Source: Aliihoeflea sp052435735 | GTDB lineage: Bacteria; Pseudomonadota; Alphaproteobacteria; Rhizobiales; Rhizobiaceae | Reading direction: 5' to 3' | Length of the DNA stretch: 64,000 nucleotides | NCBI GenBank assembly: GCA_052435735.1 | Contig: JBQVNB010000002.1 | Location: 62,001 to 126,000, forward strand | Shown here: positions 28,681 through 37,954 of the stretch, piece after piece | Layout: each line of letters begins with the position of its first letter | Position numbering within the stretch: the first letter of the stretch is position 1 | Notes under the pieces: generated by a model | The model's database searches: none | The model's input: the letters and a program-made list of their open reading frames with translations, nothing else | Told to the model about the DNA's origin: nothing | Position numbers and translations under genes: made by a program

Positions 28681-29109
28681 GGGTGCGCCGATCGTCGTGT
28701 CGGACATGGCTTCGGCATCCGTGACATAGGCCGCTTCGCAGACCGGCGTGCAGGACAGCGTCTGAACGGCGGCGCGGCGGTAGATACGGACCGAGTTCAC
28801 CGACTGGCGCGAGACCGTCACCTGCTCGTCCACGATCGGCCGGCCTTCGGCGTCGAGCACGACGAGATTGGTGACGCCGAAACCCTTGCCCGTCAGGACC
28901 AGCGTCGAGGCGTCCTGGACCGAGGCGTCGGCGATTTCCGGATTGCCGACGATGATCGTGTCGGCGTTGCGCGCCAGCTTGACGATCTTGGCCTGGTTCA
29001 CGAGGACGCTGATGCCCGCTTCGGCGAATGCCGGCGCCGCGAGGACCGAGGTCGCAACCAGCAGCGTCAGGCCTGCGAAGAATCGAATGGATTTTGTCGA
29101 CCGCGCCAC
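28678..29109 (-). CDS. Short exported protein with CpaC/secretin N-terminal domain
   Basis: The 143-residue product has a signal peptide (hydrophobic about residues 9-27, cleavage after APAFA) and one domain like the N-terminal pilus/secretin domain: ISVLVNQAKIVKLARNADTIIVGNPEIADASV and LVLTGKGFGVTNLVVLD. The same domain opens CpaC at 30718, but no secretin barrel follows here. A C-terminal tail has two Cys. The GTG at 29109 is preferred because CAGGAG lies nine bases upstream; a GTG at 29139 is possible. It may be a periplasmic accessory of the CpaC secretin. It faces away from cpaA. Confidence 0.75.
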   Translation of the reverse strand: MARSTKSIRFFAGLTLLVATSVLAAPAFAEAGISVLVNQAKIVKLARNADTIIVGNPEIADASVQDASTLVLTGKGFGVTNLVVLDAEGRPIVDEQVTVSRQSVNSVRIYRRAAVQTLSCTPVCEAAYVTDAEAMSDTTIGAP

Positions 29110-29270
29110 GTTTGGGCTCTCCTGTTCGGCAATCCGCACAAGATGAAGCGGAATGGTGAATTGCCGGTTAATCGCTCCAGGAGACGCGGATTGCTTGAAA
29201 GCGGACGACCGATTTCACCAATGCTTAAGCGCGACATGTCTAGATTTGGCCTTTGTGTCGAGGACCCGTC

Positions 29271-29789
29271 ATGATCGAAGCCCTGATCCTGGTCATTTTT
29301 CCGTTCTGCATGGTCTATGCCGCCATTTCGGACATGATCACGATGACGATCGCCAATCGCGTGTCGGTTCTCCTCGTCGCGACCTTCCTCATCGTCGCCC
29401 CGCTGACCGGAATGCCGCTGGCGGCGATCGGATTTCACGTGCTGGCGGCGATGGCGGTGCTGGCGGTCACGTTCGGGCTTTTCGCGCTGGGCACGATGGG
29501 CGGCGGCGATGCCAAGCTTCTGGCGGCAACGGCGCTGTGGATGGGGATCGGGACACCGCTCGCAGAATATGCCGTTCTCGGCGCGATCTGGGGCGGGATG
29601 CTGACGCTGGCCATCCTCGTCTATCGCAACTCGCCGATCTCGGACGTCACGGGCAATTTCCTCTTGCTGCGCAAGTTCGCCGACCGGCGCGTGGGAATCC
29701 CGTATGGCGTGGCGCTCGGCGCGGCGGGACTGATGGTTTTTCCAAGCTCCCCGCTCGGCGTCTGGGCCGTGCAGGCCTTGACCAGGTAA
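29271..29789 (+). CDS. cpaA: Prepilin peptidase CpaA (A24 family)
   Basis: CpaA/TadV cleaves the leader of Flp-type prepilins at the inner membrane. The 172-residue protein is almost wholly hydrophobic, with about five or six membrane segments, and has the two catalytic aspartates of A24 peptidases in AAISDMITM and MGGGDAKLL. It lacks the N-terminal methyltransferase region of PilD, as expected for Tad systems. The ATG at 29271 follows GAGGA. It heads the plus-strand cpa/tad operon; no Flp pilin gene precedes it. Confidence 0.9.
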   Translation: MIEALILVIFPFCMVYAAISDMITMTIANRVSVLLVATFLIVAPLTGMPLAAIGFHVLAAMAVLAVTFGLFALGTMGGGDAKLLAATALWMGIGTPLAEYAVLGAIWGGMLTLAILVYRNSPISDVTGNFLLLRKFADRRVGIPYGVALGAAGLMVFPSSPLGVWAVQALTR

Positions 29790-29905
29790 AATGCCGTCAA
29801 CCGCTTGTTAAGCATAAGTGTAAGCGAGCCGTTAACCTTAATTTGACGATTGATGTTGCAAGGTCTGCCCTGGCTTAGAGGAACTGTCGGGTAAAGGGCG
29901 CAGAC

Positions 29906-30721
29906 ATGGCTCCATCCAGAGTGATCATCCTTGGCGTTGCGGTCGTGGCCGCCGCGGGGGCTGGCATGATTGCCAGGAACATGGCGTCCACGCCGCCCGA
30001 ACAGGTCTTCGTCGATTCCGGCCCGTCCGAGCCCGCCATCGCGCTGACGGAGGTGCTCGTTCTCAGCGGTGACGTGCCGATGGGCGGCGAGCTCGGCCAG
30101 CAACTGAGCTGGCAGTCCTGGCCGTCGAGCAACGTCTATGACTACTTCATCCGCCGCGACACCGACCCGAATGCGCTGGAGGAACTGCAGACCGCGATCG
30201 CGCGCGTTCCGATCTATGCAGGCGAGCCGCTGCGTCGCTCCAAGCTGATCGGCGAGGGCCAGAGCTTTATGTCGTCGATCCTGCCGTCCGGCAAGCGGGC
30301 GGTCGCGACGCAGATTTCGGCCGACACGTCGGCTGGCGGCTTCATCCTTCCGAACGACTATGTCGACGTCATCATGACCCGCCGCCAGACCAACAGTTCG
30401 GGCACGGAGAGCTATTCGACCGAAACCGTGCTGCGCAACATCCGCGTTCTCGCGATCGACCAGGCGATCCAGGAGGACGAGGAAGGTCGCAGGGTGAAGG
30501 TGGGCGAAACGGCGACGCTGGAGCTTTCGCCCGAGCAGGCGGAAATCATCACGGTCGCCCAGCAGATGGCGGATCGGCTGAGCCTGGCGCTGCGGTCCGT
30601 CGTCGACACGCAGGAAGTCGTCACCGATCAGGCCGATCACCTTCTGTCGGGCAGCGGGCACCGCGGTGCCATTCGATTGATCAAGTCCGGACAGGTGTCC
30701 GAAGTAGGGGGCCGCCAATGA
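29906..30721 (+). CDS. cpaB: Flp pilus assembly protein CpaB (RcpC)
   Basis: The 271-residue protein has an N-terminal membrane anchor (about residues 5-25) followed by a periplasmic SAF-like domain (motif VLVLSGDVPMGGEL) and the RcpC/CpaB domain (SGKRAVATQISADTSAGGFILPNDYVDVIM). CpaB proteins are periplasmic parts of the Tad secretion channel. AAGGG lies seven bases before the ATG. The stop overlaps the cpaC start (ATGA). The 116 bases before this gene are rich in TTAA words but hold no clear promoter. Confidence 0.92.
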   Translation: MAPSRVIILGVAVVAAAGAGMIARNMASTPPEQVFVDSGPSEPAIALTEVLVLSGDVPMGGELGQQLSWQSWPSSNVYDYFIRRDTDPNALEELQTAIARVPIYAGEPLRRSKLIGEGQSFMSSILPSGKRAVATQISADTSAGGFILPNDYVDVIMTRRQTNSSGTESYSTETVLRNIRVLAIDQAIQEDEEGRRVKVGETATLELSPEQAEIITVAQQMADRLSLALRSVVDTQEVVTDQADHLLSGSGHRGAIRLIKSGQVSEVGGRQ

Positions 30722-32250
30722 TCCGCACCTTCAAGACAGCGTTGATCGGCACCGCCGCAGCCGTTGCACTGGCGGCGCCGCTGGCCGGCGTCATGATCCT
30801 TGCCGATCCGGCGGGCGCGAGCGCGCAGGTGCGGATCGCGTCGCAGGCCGCGAACCAGCGCGTCAAGCTCGGCCTCAACAAGTCGATCGTCATCGACCTG
30901 CCGGCGGATGCCTACGACATTCTCGTCGCCAATCCGGCCGTTGCCGACGCGGTGACGCGCACGTCGCGACGGATCTATCTGTTCGGCAAGCAGGTCGGCG
31001 AGACCAACATCTTCGTCTTCGGCGCCAATGGCGAGCAGATCGTCAGCCTCGACCTCTCGATCGAGCGCGACGTGGCAGGTCTCGAGGACCATTTGAAGCG
31101 CTATTTGCCGAACTCGGCGATCAAGGTCGAACTCATCAACGACAACGTCGTTCTGTCGGGAACGGTGGATACGCCGCTCGACGCCAAGCGCGCCGAACAG
31201 ATCGCTCAGCTCTTCGTCTCTGGCGGTGAAGCGACCACAGGCCAGTTCGCGCAGACCGCCGCCGGCGGCGCCGCGACGGGCGGCGTCGACATCAACAATC
31301 CTGACAACGAACGCCGCGTCTCTCAGATCGTCAACATGCTGTCGATCGTCGGCGAGGATCAGGTCACGCTGAAGGTGACGATCGCCGAGGTCAGTCGGTC
31401 CGTCATGCGCCAGTTGGGCGTGAACATGGTCGGCAGCGGGTCGAACGGTATCAACTGGTCGATGATTAATGAAAGCTCGATGGGTCTTGGGAAGCCGCTT
31501 TCGAACAGCGGTTTCGGGATCGGGGGCTCGGCGCTCGACGCCTATTTCAATGCGATGGAACAGTCGGGGGTCATGAAGACCCTCGCCGAGCCGACGCTGA
31601 CGGCCGTCTCCGGAGAGAAAGCCACCTTCCGCGTCGGCGGCGAGTTCAACATGGTCCGGGACCGTGATCAGGACGATGACGGCGCGCTGACCTACGAGGT
31701 CGAGCAGGTCGAGTACGGTATCGGCCTGGAATTCCAGCCGACCGTCCTGTCGCCCGGCCGCATCAGCCTGAAGCTGCGCACTCAGGTTTCCGAGCCGACG
31801 ACCGAAGGGTCGGTTCTCTTCGAAGGAGCATCGCGCAGAAACCAGGGCGGCAATTTGCAGGGGATGAACATCGTCTCCATCCGCAAGCGCTTGGCGGACA
31901 CCACGGTCGAACTTCCCTCGGGCGGCTCGATGATGATCGCCGGACTTGTCCGCGACGACGTGCGTCAGTCGATCAACGGCCTGCCTGGTCTTTCGCGGGT
32001 GCCCATCCTCGGCGCGCTCTTCCGCAGCCGGGCCTTCGAGCGCAACGAGACCGAGCTCGTCATCATCGTCACGCCCTATCTGGCGCGGCCGGTGGCCCGC
32101 AACGAGCTCGCCGCTCCGACCGACAATTTCAACCCCACCTCTGAAGGTGCGGGCAACTTCCTTGGCCGCGTCAACCGCGTCTACGGAACCATGAAGACCG
32201 ATCGGCCCGCCGGCCGCTACCACGGCGTGGTCGGGTTCATCTACAAGTGA
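30718..32250 (+). CDS. cpaC: Tad pilus outer-membrane secretin CpaC
   Basis: CpaC/RcpA forms the outer-membrane ring through which the Flp pilus passes. The 510-residue protein has a signal peptide (about 1-38), the pilus N-domain (about 45-110), a BON-like domain (about 118-165; NDNVVLSGTVDTPLDAKRAEQI region) and the secretin barrel (about 250-465), with the signature VPILGALFRSRAF followed by TELVIIVTPYL. It overlaps cpaB by four bases, and the next start (32265) is 14 bases past its stop. Confidence 0.95.
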   Translation: MIRTFKTALIGTAAAVALAAPLAGVMILADPAGASAQVRIASQAANQRVKLGLNKSIVIDLPADAYDILVANPAVADAVTRTSRRIYLFGKQVGETNIFVFGANGEQIVSLDLSIERDVAGLEDHLKRYLPNSAIKVELINDNVVLSGTVDTPLDAKRAEQIAQLFVSGGEATTGQFAQTAAGGAATGGVDINNPDNERRVSQIVNMLSIVGEDQVTLKVTIAEVSRSVMRQLGVNMVGSGSNGINWSMINESSMGLGKPLSNSGFGIGGSALDAYFNAMEQSGVMKTLAEPTLTAVSGEKATFRVGGEFNMVRDRDQDDDGALTYEVEQVEYGIGLEFQPTVLSPGRISLKLRTQVSEPTTEGSVLFEGASRRNQGGNLQGMNIVSIRKRLADTTVELPSGGSMMIAGLVRDDVRQSINGLPGLSRVPILGALFRSRAFERNETELVIIVTPYLARPVARNELAAPTDNFNPTSEGAGNFLGRVNRVYGTMKTDRPAGRYHGVVGFIYK

Positions 32251-32264
32251 GCGGGGACCGAACG

Positions 32265-32963
32265 ATGTCTGCCCAGAAAACCAACCGGAATTCCCGCTTC
32301 CTGATCGCCCTCGCGCTCGTCGGTTCGGCCGCCTTCGCCGCCGGCTGCACGCAGCGCGACAGCATCGTGGTCGGCGCGATCCCGGACGACTACCGGACCA
32401 ACCACCCGATCGTCATCGCGGAAAAGCAGGAGAAGATCGACATCCCGGTCGGTCTCAACGACTATCAGATGACGCGCGTGCAGCGCACGGCGCTGACCGG
32501 TTTCATGTCGCGCTACGACGGCAAGGCCGCGCCCATGGTCCATCTGATGGTCCCCTACGGTTCGGCCAACTCGGCGGCTGCATCGCGCATCGCCGCACAG
32601 TTCGCCAGCCATCTGCACAAGGCCGGCGTGCCACAGAACCGCGTCGTCCAGCAGCACTATCAGGCACCCGCCGACGCCTCCGCCCCGATCCGCATCACCT
32701 ACGCCAACATGCGCGCGCAGGTCGCCTCCAATTGCGGCCGCTGGCCGGAGGACATGCTGGCGCGGGTCGACAACAAGCACTGGGCGAATTTCGGCTGTTC
32801 TTACCAGAACAACCTCGCGGCCCAGATCGCAAACCCGGCCGATCTCCTGACGCCGCGCGAGACGACGCCGATCGATGCACAGAACCGCTCGAACGCCATC
32901 GACCAGTATCAGCGCCGCCAAGTCGCGCCGGAATTCATCGGCACGTCCGAGATCAACTACTAA
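32265..32963 (+). CDS. cpaD: Pilus assembly lipoprotein CpaD
   Basis: The 232-residue protein has a lipoprotein signal ending at the lipobox AFAAGC (Cys near residue 28) and a CpaD domain: YRTNHPIVIAEKQEKIDIPVG, and C-terminal NCGRWPEDM and NFGCSYQNNLAAQIANP. CpaD is thought to help localise or stabilise the CpaC secretin. The start at 32265 has GGGGA eight bases upstream; a GTG at 32247 overlaps cpaC and is less likely. Confidence 0.92.
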   Translation: MSAQKTNRNSRFLIALALVGSAAFAAGCTQRDSIVVGAIPDDYRTNHPIVIAEKQEKIDIPVGLNDYQMTRVQRTALTGFMSRYDGKAAPMVHLMVPYGSANSAAASRIAAQFASHLHKAGVPQNRVVQQHYQAPADASAPIRITYANMRAQVASNCGRWPEDMLARVDNKHWANFGCSYQNNLAAQIANPADLLTPRETTPIDAQNRSNAIDQYQRRQVAPEFIGTSEINY

Positions 32964-32984
32964 GGACAGCGTGGGGGCAACAAC

Positions 32985-34268
32985 ATGACGAACCTGGCCT
33001 ACACCACCGATCCGAACGACGCCGTCGTGCCAGATGCCGCCGCGATGCAGGCGCTGCGGCCCGTTCCGCGCATCTCGATCCAGGCCTTCTGCGAAACAGA
33101 CGGCGTGGCGCAGCCGATCGAGCGCGCCGCCGAGGATCGCCGGATGGCCAAGGCGCATGTGAAGGTTCACATGGGCGGCATCCAGACGGCGATCGAGTTC
33201 TATCACACGGCGCCGACGCCCAACCTGATCATCATCGAATCGCGCGACGAACCGCGAAACCTGATCGGCAGGCTCGAGAAGCTGGCCGAAGTCTGCGACC
33301 CCGCGAGCAAGGTGGTGGTGATCGGCCATCACAACGACGTCTCGCTCTACCGCGAACTGATCCGCTTCGGCATCTCCGAATACATCGTCGCGCCGATTTC
33401 GATGGCCGACATCGTCGCCGACATTGCCAAGATCTTCGTCGATCCCGATGCCGAGCCGATCGGCCGCTCCATCGCCTTCATCGGCGCCAAGGGCGGTGTC
33501 GGTTCCTCGACCATCGCGCACAACGTCGCCTGGACGCTGTCGACGCTGTTCCAGTCGGAAGTGGTCGTGGCCGACATGGACCTCGCCTTCGGCACCGCCA
33601 ACATCAATTTCGACCAGGACCCCGCACAGGGCATTGCCGAGGCGGTGTTCTCGCCCGAGCGCATCGACGAGGTCTATCTCGACCGCCTGCTGGCCCAGTG
33701 CGCCGAGCGCCTGTCGCTCTTGGCCGCGCCTTCGACGCTCGACCGGATCTATGATTTCGACGCGGACGCGTTCGCATCGCTGATCGAGACCGCGCAGCGC
33801 AGCGCGCCGACCGTGATCCTCGACGTTCCCCATGTGTGGACCGGGTGGACCCGGCAGACGCTGGCCCAGGCCGACGAGATCGTGATCACGGCGACGCCCG
33901 AACTCGCCAATCTGCGCAACACGAAGAACCTGATCGACATGCTGCGCAAGCTGCGTCCGAACGATGCGCCGCCCAAGCTGATCATCAATCAGGCCGGCGT
34001 GCCGAAGCGGCCGGAGATTTCCCCGGACGATTTCTCCGAGCCGCTCGGCGTCATGCCGCTGGCCGTCATCCCGTTCGAGCCGCTGCTCTTCGGCAATGCG
34101 GCAAACAATGGCCGGATGCTGGGCGAGACGGACGCGCAGCACGCCATCGTCAAGATCGTGCACGAGATGGCGCATGTGCTGACGGGGCGCAGCGAGATGA
34201 AATCGAAAAGGAAGGCCGGCATCGGCGATCTGCTGGGCCGCCTGAAGATGAAGAAGAAGAGCGCGTGA
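32985..34268 (+). CDS. cpaE: Tad pilus localisation ATPase CpaE (TadZ)
   Basis: The 427-residue protein has an N-terminal receiver-like domain (about residues 50-145; no phosphorylatable motif evident) and a C-terminal ParA/MinD-type ATPase with the deviant Walker A AKGGVGSST (Lys169) and ADMDLAFG. In Caulobacter CpaE places the pilus machinery at the pole. The C-terminus is strongly basic (KSKRKAG and MKKKSA). GGGGG lies about eight bases before the ATG. It is followed by cpaF after a 70-base gap. Confidence 0.92.
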   Translation: MTNLAYTTDPNDAVVPDAAAMQALRPVPRISIQAFCETDGVAQPIERAAEDRRMAKAHVKVHMGGIQTAIEFYHTAPTPNLIIIESRDEPRNLIGRLEKLAEVCDPASKVVVIGHHNDVSLYRELIRFGISEYIVAPISMADIVADIAKIFVDPDAEPIGRSIAFIGAKGGVGSSTIAHNVAWTLSTLFQSEVVVADMDLAFGTANINFDQDPAQGIAEAVFSPERIDEVYLDRLLAQCAERLSLLAAPSTLDRIYDFDADAFASLIETAQRSAPTVILDVPHVWTGWTRQTLAQADEIVITATPELANLRNTKNLIDMLRKLRPNDAPPKLIINQAGVPKRPEISPDDFSEPLGVMPLAVIPFEPLLFGNAANNGRMLGETDAQHAIVKIVHEMAHVLTGRSEMKSKRKAGIGDLLGRLKMKKKSA

Positions 34269-34338
34269 GCGCTGCCGATCGACGGCAGAAATCCATCTTG
34301 GGCACCGATGGCGGGGCCGGGGGACGACAGGCATAGCG

Positions 34339-35829
34339 ATGTTTGGCAAGCGTGGAAACGAAGGCGGAAGCCGCAACACTCCGGAATTCAGGCCCGCCCC
34401 CGCGGCGCCCGTCTCCGAATCGCTGACGCTTGACGAACGTCCGGTGGAGCGCGGGCCGGAAAGCTCCGCCGCGCCCAAGCGCGCGGTCGATCCGACGCCC
34501 CCGCTGGCGCCTGAGCCGAAACGCGTCGCAACGCAGGCCCGGCCTCGTTCGGAAGCCTATTACGACACCAAGAGCCAGGTCTTCTCCGCCCTCATCGACA
34601 CGATCGATCTGTCGCAGCTCGCCAAGCTTGAGCCGGACGCCGCGCGCGAGGAAATCCGCGACATCGTCAACGACATCATCGCGATCAAGAATTTCGCGAT
34701 GTCGATCTCCGAGCAGGAGGAACTGCTTGAGGACATCTGCAACGACGTCCTCGGCTACGGCCCGCTGGAGCCGCTTCTGGCGCGCGACGACATCGCCGAC
34801 ATCATGGTCAACGGCGCAAGGCAGGTCTTCATCGAAGTCGCCGGCCGTGTCGAGCAGACGCAGATCCGCTTTCGCGACAACCAGCAGCTCCTGAACATCT
34901 GCCAGCGCATCGTCAGCCAGGTCGGCCGCCGCGTCGACGAATCCTCGCCGATCTGCGACGCGCGCCTGCCCGACGGCTCGCGCGTCAACGTCATCGCGCC
35001 GCCGCTCGCCATCGACGGCACCGCGCTCACCATCCGCAAGTTCAAAAAAGACAAGCTGACGCTCGACCAGCTCGTCAAGTTCGGCTCGATCTCGCCGGAA
35101 GGCGCGGAGGTGTTGAAGGTCATCGGCCGGGTGCGCTGCAACGTCATCATTTCCGGCGGCACCGGCTCGGGCAAGACGACGCTCCTCAACTGCCTGACCA
35201 ACTATGTCGACCGCGAGGAGCGCGTCATCACCTGCGAGGATTCGGCCGAGCTGCAGCTTCAGCAGCCGCATGTCGTGCGCCTCGAAACCCGCCCTGCCAA
35301 TCTTGAAGGCGAAGGCGAGATCACCATGCGCGATCTCGTCAAGAACTGCTTGCGCATGCGTCCCGAGCGCATCATCGTCGGCGAAGTGCGCGGACCCGAA
35401 GTGTTCGATCTCTTGCAGGCGATGAACACCGGTCACGACGGCTCGATGGGCACCATCCACGCCAACAATCCGCGCGAATGCCTGAACCGCATGGAATCGA
35501 TGATCGCCATGGGCGGCTTCACGCTGCCGCAGAAGACGGTGCGCGAGATCATCGTCGGCTCGATCGACGTCATCATCCAGGCCGCGCGCCTGCGCGACGG
35601 CTCGCGCCGCATCACCCACATCACCGAGGTGATCGGGATGGAAGGCGACGTCATCATCACGCAGGATCTGATGACCTACGAGATCAAGGGCGAAGACGCC
35701 AATGGCCGCCTGATCGGCAACCACGTCTCCAGCGGCGTCGGCCGTCCCGGCTTCTGGGACCGTGCACGCTACTATGGCGAGGAGGCGCGTCTGGCCGCAG
35801 CACTCGAAGCGATGGAAGTTCAGTCGTGA
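34339..35829 (+). CDS. cpaF: Tad pilus motor ATPase CpaF (TadA)
   Basis: CpaF is the GspE-type hexameric ATPase that powers Tad pilus extension and, in Caulobacter, retraction. The 496-residue protein has a disordered Pro/Ala-rich N-terminus (about 1-75), an N-domain, and the ATPase core with Walker A GGTGSGKTTLLN near residue 273, the Asp box CEDSAELQLQ, Walker B RIIVGEVRGPE and the His box HDGSMGTIHANN. Length is usual for rhizobial CpaF. tadB starts 22 bases after the stop. Confidence 0.97.
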   Translation: MFGKRGNEGGSRNTPEFRPAPAAPVSESLTLDERPVERGPESSAAPKRAVDPTPPLAPEPKRVATQARPRSEAYYDTKSQVFSALIDTIDLSQLAKLEPDAAREEIRDIVNDIIAIKNFAMSISEQEELLEDICNDVLGYGPLEPLLARDDIADIMVNGARQVFIEVAGRVEQTQIRFRDNQQLLNICQRIVSQVGRRVDESSPICDARLPDGSRVNVIAPPLAIDGTALTIRKFKKDKLTLDQLVKFGSISPEGAEVLKVIGRVRCNVIISGGTGSGKTTLLNCLTNYVDREERVITCEDSAELQLQQPHVVRLETRPANLEGEGEITMRDLVKNCLRMRPERIIVGEVRGPEVFDLLQAMNTGHDGSMGTIHANNPRECLNRMESMIAMGGFTLPQKTVREIIVGSIDVIIQAARLRDGSRRITHITEVIGMEGDVIITQDLMTYEIKGEDANGRLIGNHVSSGVGRPGFWDRARYYGEEARLAAALEAMEVQS

Positions 35830-35851
35830 CCGGCCGGACGGGGAACGCGCG

Positions 35852-36856
35852 ATGGACATGAACCTGCTGCTCTTCATCGCGCTCGCAACGGTCAGCGCCG
35901 GGGCGCTCGCCTACGGACTGCTGTTTTCGCGCGTGCAGAGCGAACGCACCATCGAGCGGCGCTTCGAGACGGTCCGCAATGCCGAGGCCGACCGCAACAT
36001 CGTCCGCGCCTCGCGCGACCGCGTGGCCGAGGCCGCCAAGCGCCGCAAATCGGTGCAGGACACGCTGAAGGACCTCGAGGAAAAGCAGAAGGCGCGCGGG
36101 CAGGGCCGGCACAAGCCGCCGCTGAAGGTGCAGATCCGCCAGGCCGGCCTCACCATGTCGATGCGCCAGTTCTACATAGTCTCGGTCGCCGCCGGCCTCG
36201 TGACCTTCGTGCTGTTCGTGTTCCTGGGCGCGCCGCTGCTGCTGGCCGCCGGCGCGATGATCGCGGGTGGTCTTGGCCTGCCGCGCTGGTTCGTCACCTT
36301 CAAGCGGGCGCGGCGCGTCAAGGCGTTCCTCAATGAATTCCCGAACGCGCTCGACGTGATCGTTCGCGCGGTGAAGTCCGGCCTGCCTCTCAACGATGCC
36401 GTGCGCATGATCGCAGGTGAATCGCCGGAGCCCGTCAAGAGCGAGTTCAAACGCGTCGTCGAGCATCAGCAACTCGGCCTGTCACTCCCCGAAGCGGTGA
36501 TGCGGATGCCAGAATCCATGCCGGCGGCGGAAGCGAGCTTCTTCGGCATCGTCATCCAGATCCAGAGCCAGGCCGGTGGTAATCTGTCGGAAGCGATCGG
36601 CAATCTGTCCAAGGTGCTGCGCGACCGCAAAAAGATGAAGGCCAAGATCGACGCCCTGTCCATGGAAGCCAAGGCATCCGCCGTGATCATCGGCGCGCTG
36701 CCAATCGTGGTCGCGATCCTCGTCTACCTGTCGAGCCCCGGCTACATCATGCCGCTTTTCACCACCAGCACGGGCCATCTCATCCTTCTCATCTCAGGCA
36801 TCTGGATGGCCATGGGCCTGCTCGTGATGCGCAAGATGATGAACTTCGATTTCTAG
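35852..36856 (+). CDS. tadB: Tad pilus inner-membrane platform protein TadB
   Basis: The 334-residue protein has an N-terminal membrane helix (about residues 4-25), a charged cytoplasmic segment, and a T2SSF domain (about 165-290; KAFLNEFPNALDVIVRAVKSGLPLNDAVRMIA) between further membrane helices. TadB and TadC form the inner-membrane platform on which CpaF acts. GGGGA precedes the ATG at 35852; in-frame starts upstream fall in cpaF. Confidence 0.93.
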   Translation: MDMNLLLFIALATVSAGALAYGLLFSRVQSERTIERRFETVRNAEADRNIVRASRDRVAEAAKRRKSVQDTLKDLEEKQKARGQGRHKPPLKVQIRQAGLTMSMRQFYIVSVAAGLVTFVLFVFLGAPLLLAAGAMIAGGLGLPRWFVTFKRARRVKAFLNEFPNALDVIVRAVKSGLPLNDAVRMIAGESPEPVKSEFKRVVEHQQLGLSLPEAVMRMPESMPAAEASFFGIVIQIQSQAGGNLSEAIGNLSKVLRDRKKMKAKIDALSMEAKASAVIIGALPIVVAILVYLSSPGYIMPLFTTSTGHLILLISGIWMAMGLLVMRKMMNFDF

Positions 36857-36865
36857 GAACCGGTC

Positions 36866-37855
36866 ATGACAGGCTCAGTCGTCGGCATCGTTACCGATCC
36901 CAGCTTCCTCCTGGCGGTTCTCGTCTCGGTGGCGGTGTTCGCTACGCTGTTCACGGCCTTGCCGGCGCTTTCGGGCAATCCGCTGAAGACACGCATGAAG
37001 GCCGTGGCGCTGGAGCGCGACCAGTTGCGCGCGCAGCAGAAGGTACGGCTCGCAAGTGAGGCGGAGCGCCGGCGCAAGGGGCTTCGCGAGCAGGAATCGG
37101 TGGGCATGAGGTCCATCGTCGAAAAGCTCGACTTGCGCCGCGCGCTCGCCGACGATGCGACGGTCGCCAAGTTGCGCATGGCCGGTTATCGCGGCCAGAA
37201 TCCGCTGACGAAGTTCCTGTTCTTCCGCCTCGTCCTGCCCTTCGTCTTCCTGGCCGCCGCGCTCGTCTACGTCTTCGGCATGGGCGCCTTCGCCGATCAG
37301 CCCGATCTGATCCGCGGCGTCATCTGCATCATCGCGGCCTATGCCGGCTTCTACGTCCCCGTCCTCTACGTTTCCAACAAGGCGACCAAGCGCAAGCAAT
37401 CGATCCAGCGCGCTTGGCCCGATGCGCTGGACCTGATGCTGATCTGCGTGGAATCCGGCATCTCGGTCGAGGCGGCCTTTCGCAAGGTGGCCGAGGAAAT
37501 CGGCTCGCAATCGGTCGAGCTCGCCGAGGAACTGGTGCTGACCAACGCCGAGCTTTCGTTCCTGCCGGAGCGCAAGCAGGCCTACGAAAACCTGGCGAGC
37601 CGCACCGGTCTCGAAACCGTCCGTTCCGTCTCTCAGGCGCTGATCCAGGCCGAGCGTTACGGCACGCCCGTCGCCCACGCTTTGCGCGTGCTTTCGGCCG
37701 AAAGCCGCGAGGCGCGGATGACTGCGGCCGAGAAGAAGGCGGCGGCCCTGCCGCCAAAGCTGACCGTACCGATGATCCTGTTCTTCCTGCCGGTTCTCTT
37801 CGCCGTCATCCTCGGGCCTGCCGGCATCCAGATTTCCCAGCAGAACATCTTCTGA
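36866..37855 (+). CDS. tadC: Tad pilus inner-membrane platform protein TadC
   Basis: The 329-residue protein is the second T2SSF-type platform component. A membrane helix lies at about residues 13-35, two more at about 110-165, a T2SSF domain follows (QRAWPDALDLMLICVESGISVEAAFRKVAEEIG region) and a C-terminal helix ends the protein. AGGAAC stands just before the ATG, nine bases after the tadB stop. It is the last gene of the cpaA-tadC run; the TadD-like TPR gene usually found after it is instead at 61687. Confidence 0.93.
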   Translation: MTGSVVGIVTDPSFLLAVLVSVAVFATLFTALPALSGNPLKTRMKAVALERDQLRAQQKVRLASEAERRRKGLREQESVGMRSIVEKLDLRRALADDATVAKLRMAGYRGQNPLTKFLFFRLVLPFVFLAAALVYVFGMGAFADQPDLIRGVICIIAAYAGFYVPVLYVSNKATKRKQSIQRAWPDALDLMLICVESGISVEAAFRKVAEEIGSQSVELAEELVLTNAELSFLPERKQAYENLASRTGLETVRSVSQALIQAERYGTPVAHALRVLSAESREARMTAAEKKAAALPPKLTVPMILFFLPVLFAVILGPAGIQISQQNIF

Positions 37856-37870
37856 CCCCTTCTAAAGGCC

Positions 37871-37895
37871 GGAACGAAAGGCCGGGCGCCGCGTT
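37871..37895 (+). promoter_or_regulatory. EcfG-type (general stress sigma factor) promoter match
   Basis: GGAAC at 37871-37875 is followed after 16 bases by CGTT at 37892-37895. This is an exact match to the consensus GGAAC-N16/17-CGTT recognised by alphaproteobacterial EcfG sigma factors. It lies about 60 bases before the start of the AI-2E-family gene, in the gap after tadC, on the right strand. Confidence 0.6.
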
Positions 37896-37954
37896 TCAGC
37901 CTCAATCCGCCCGATTGCCGCCGGCACTCGCGGATGGCAGTCCGGGGAACGGTC

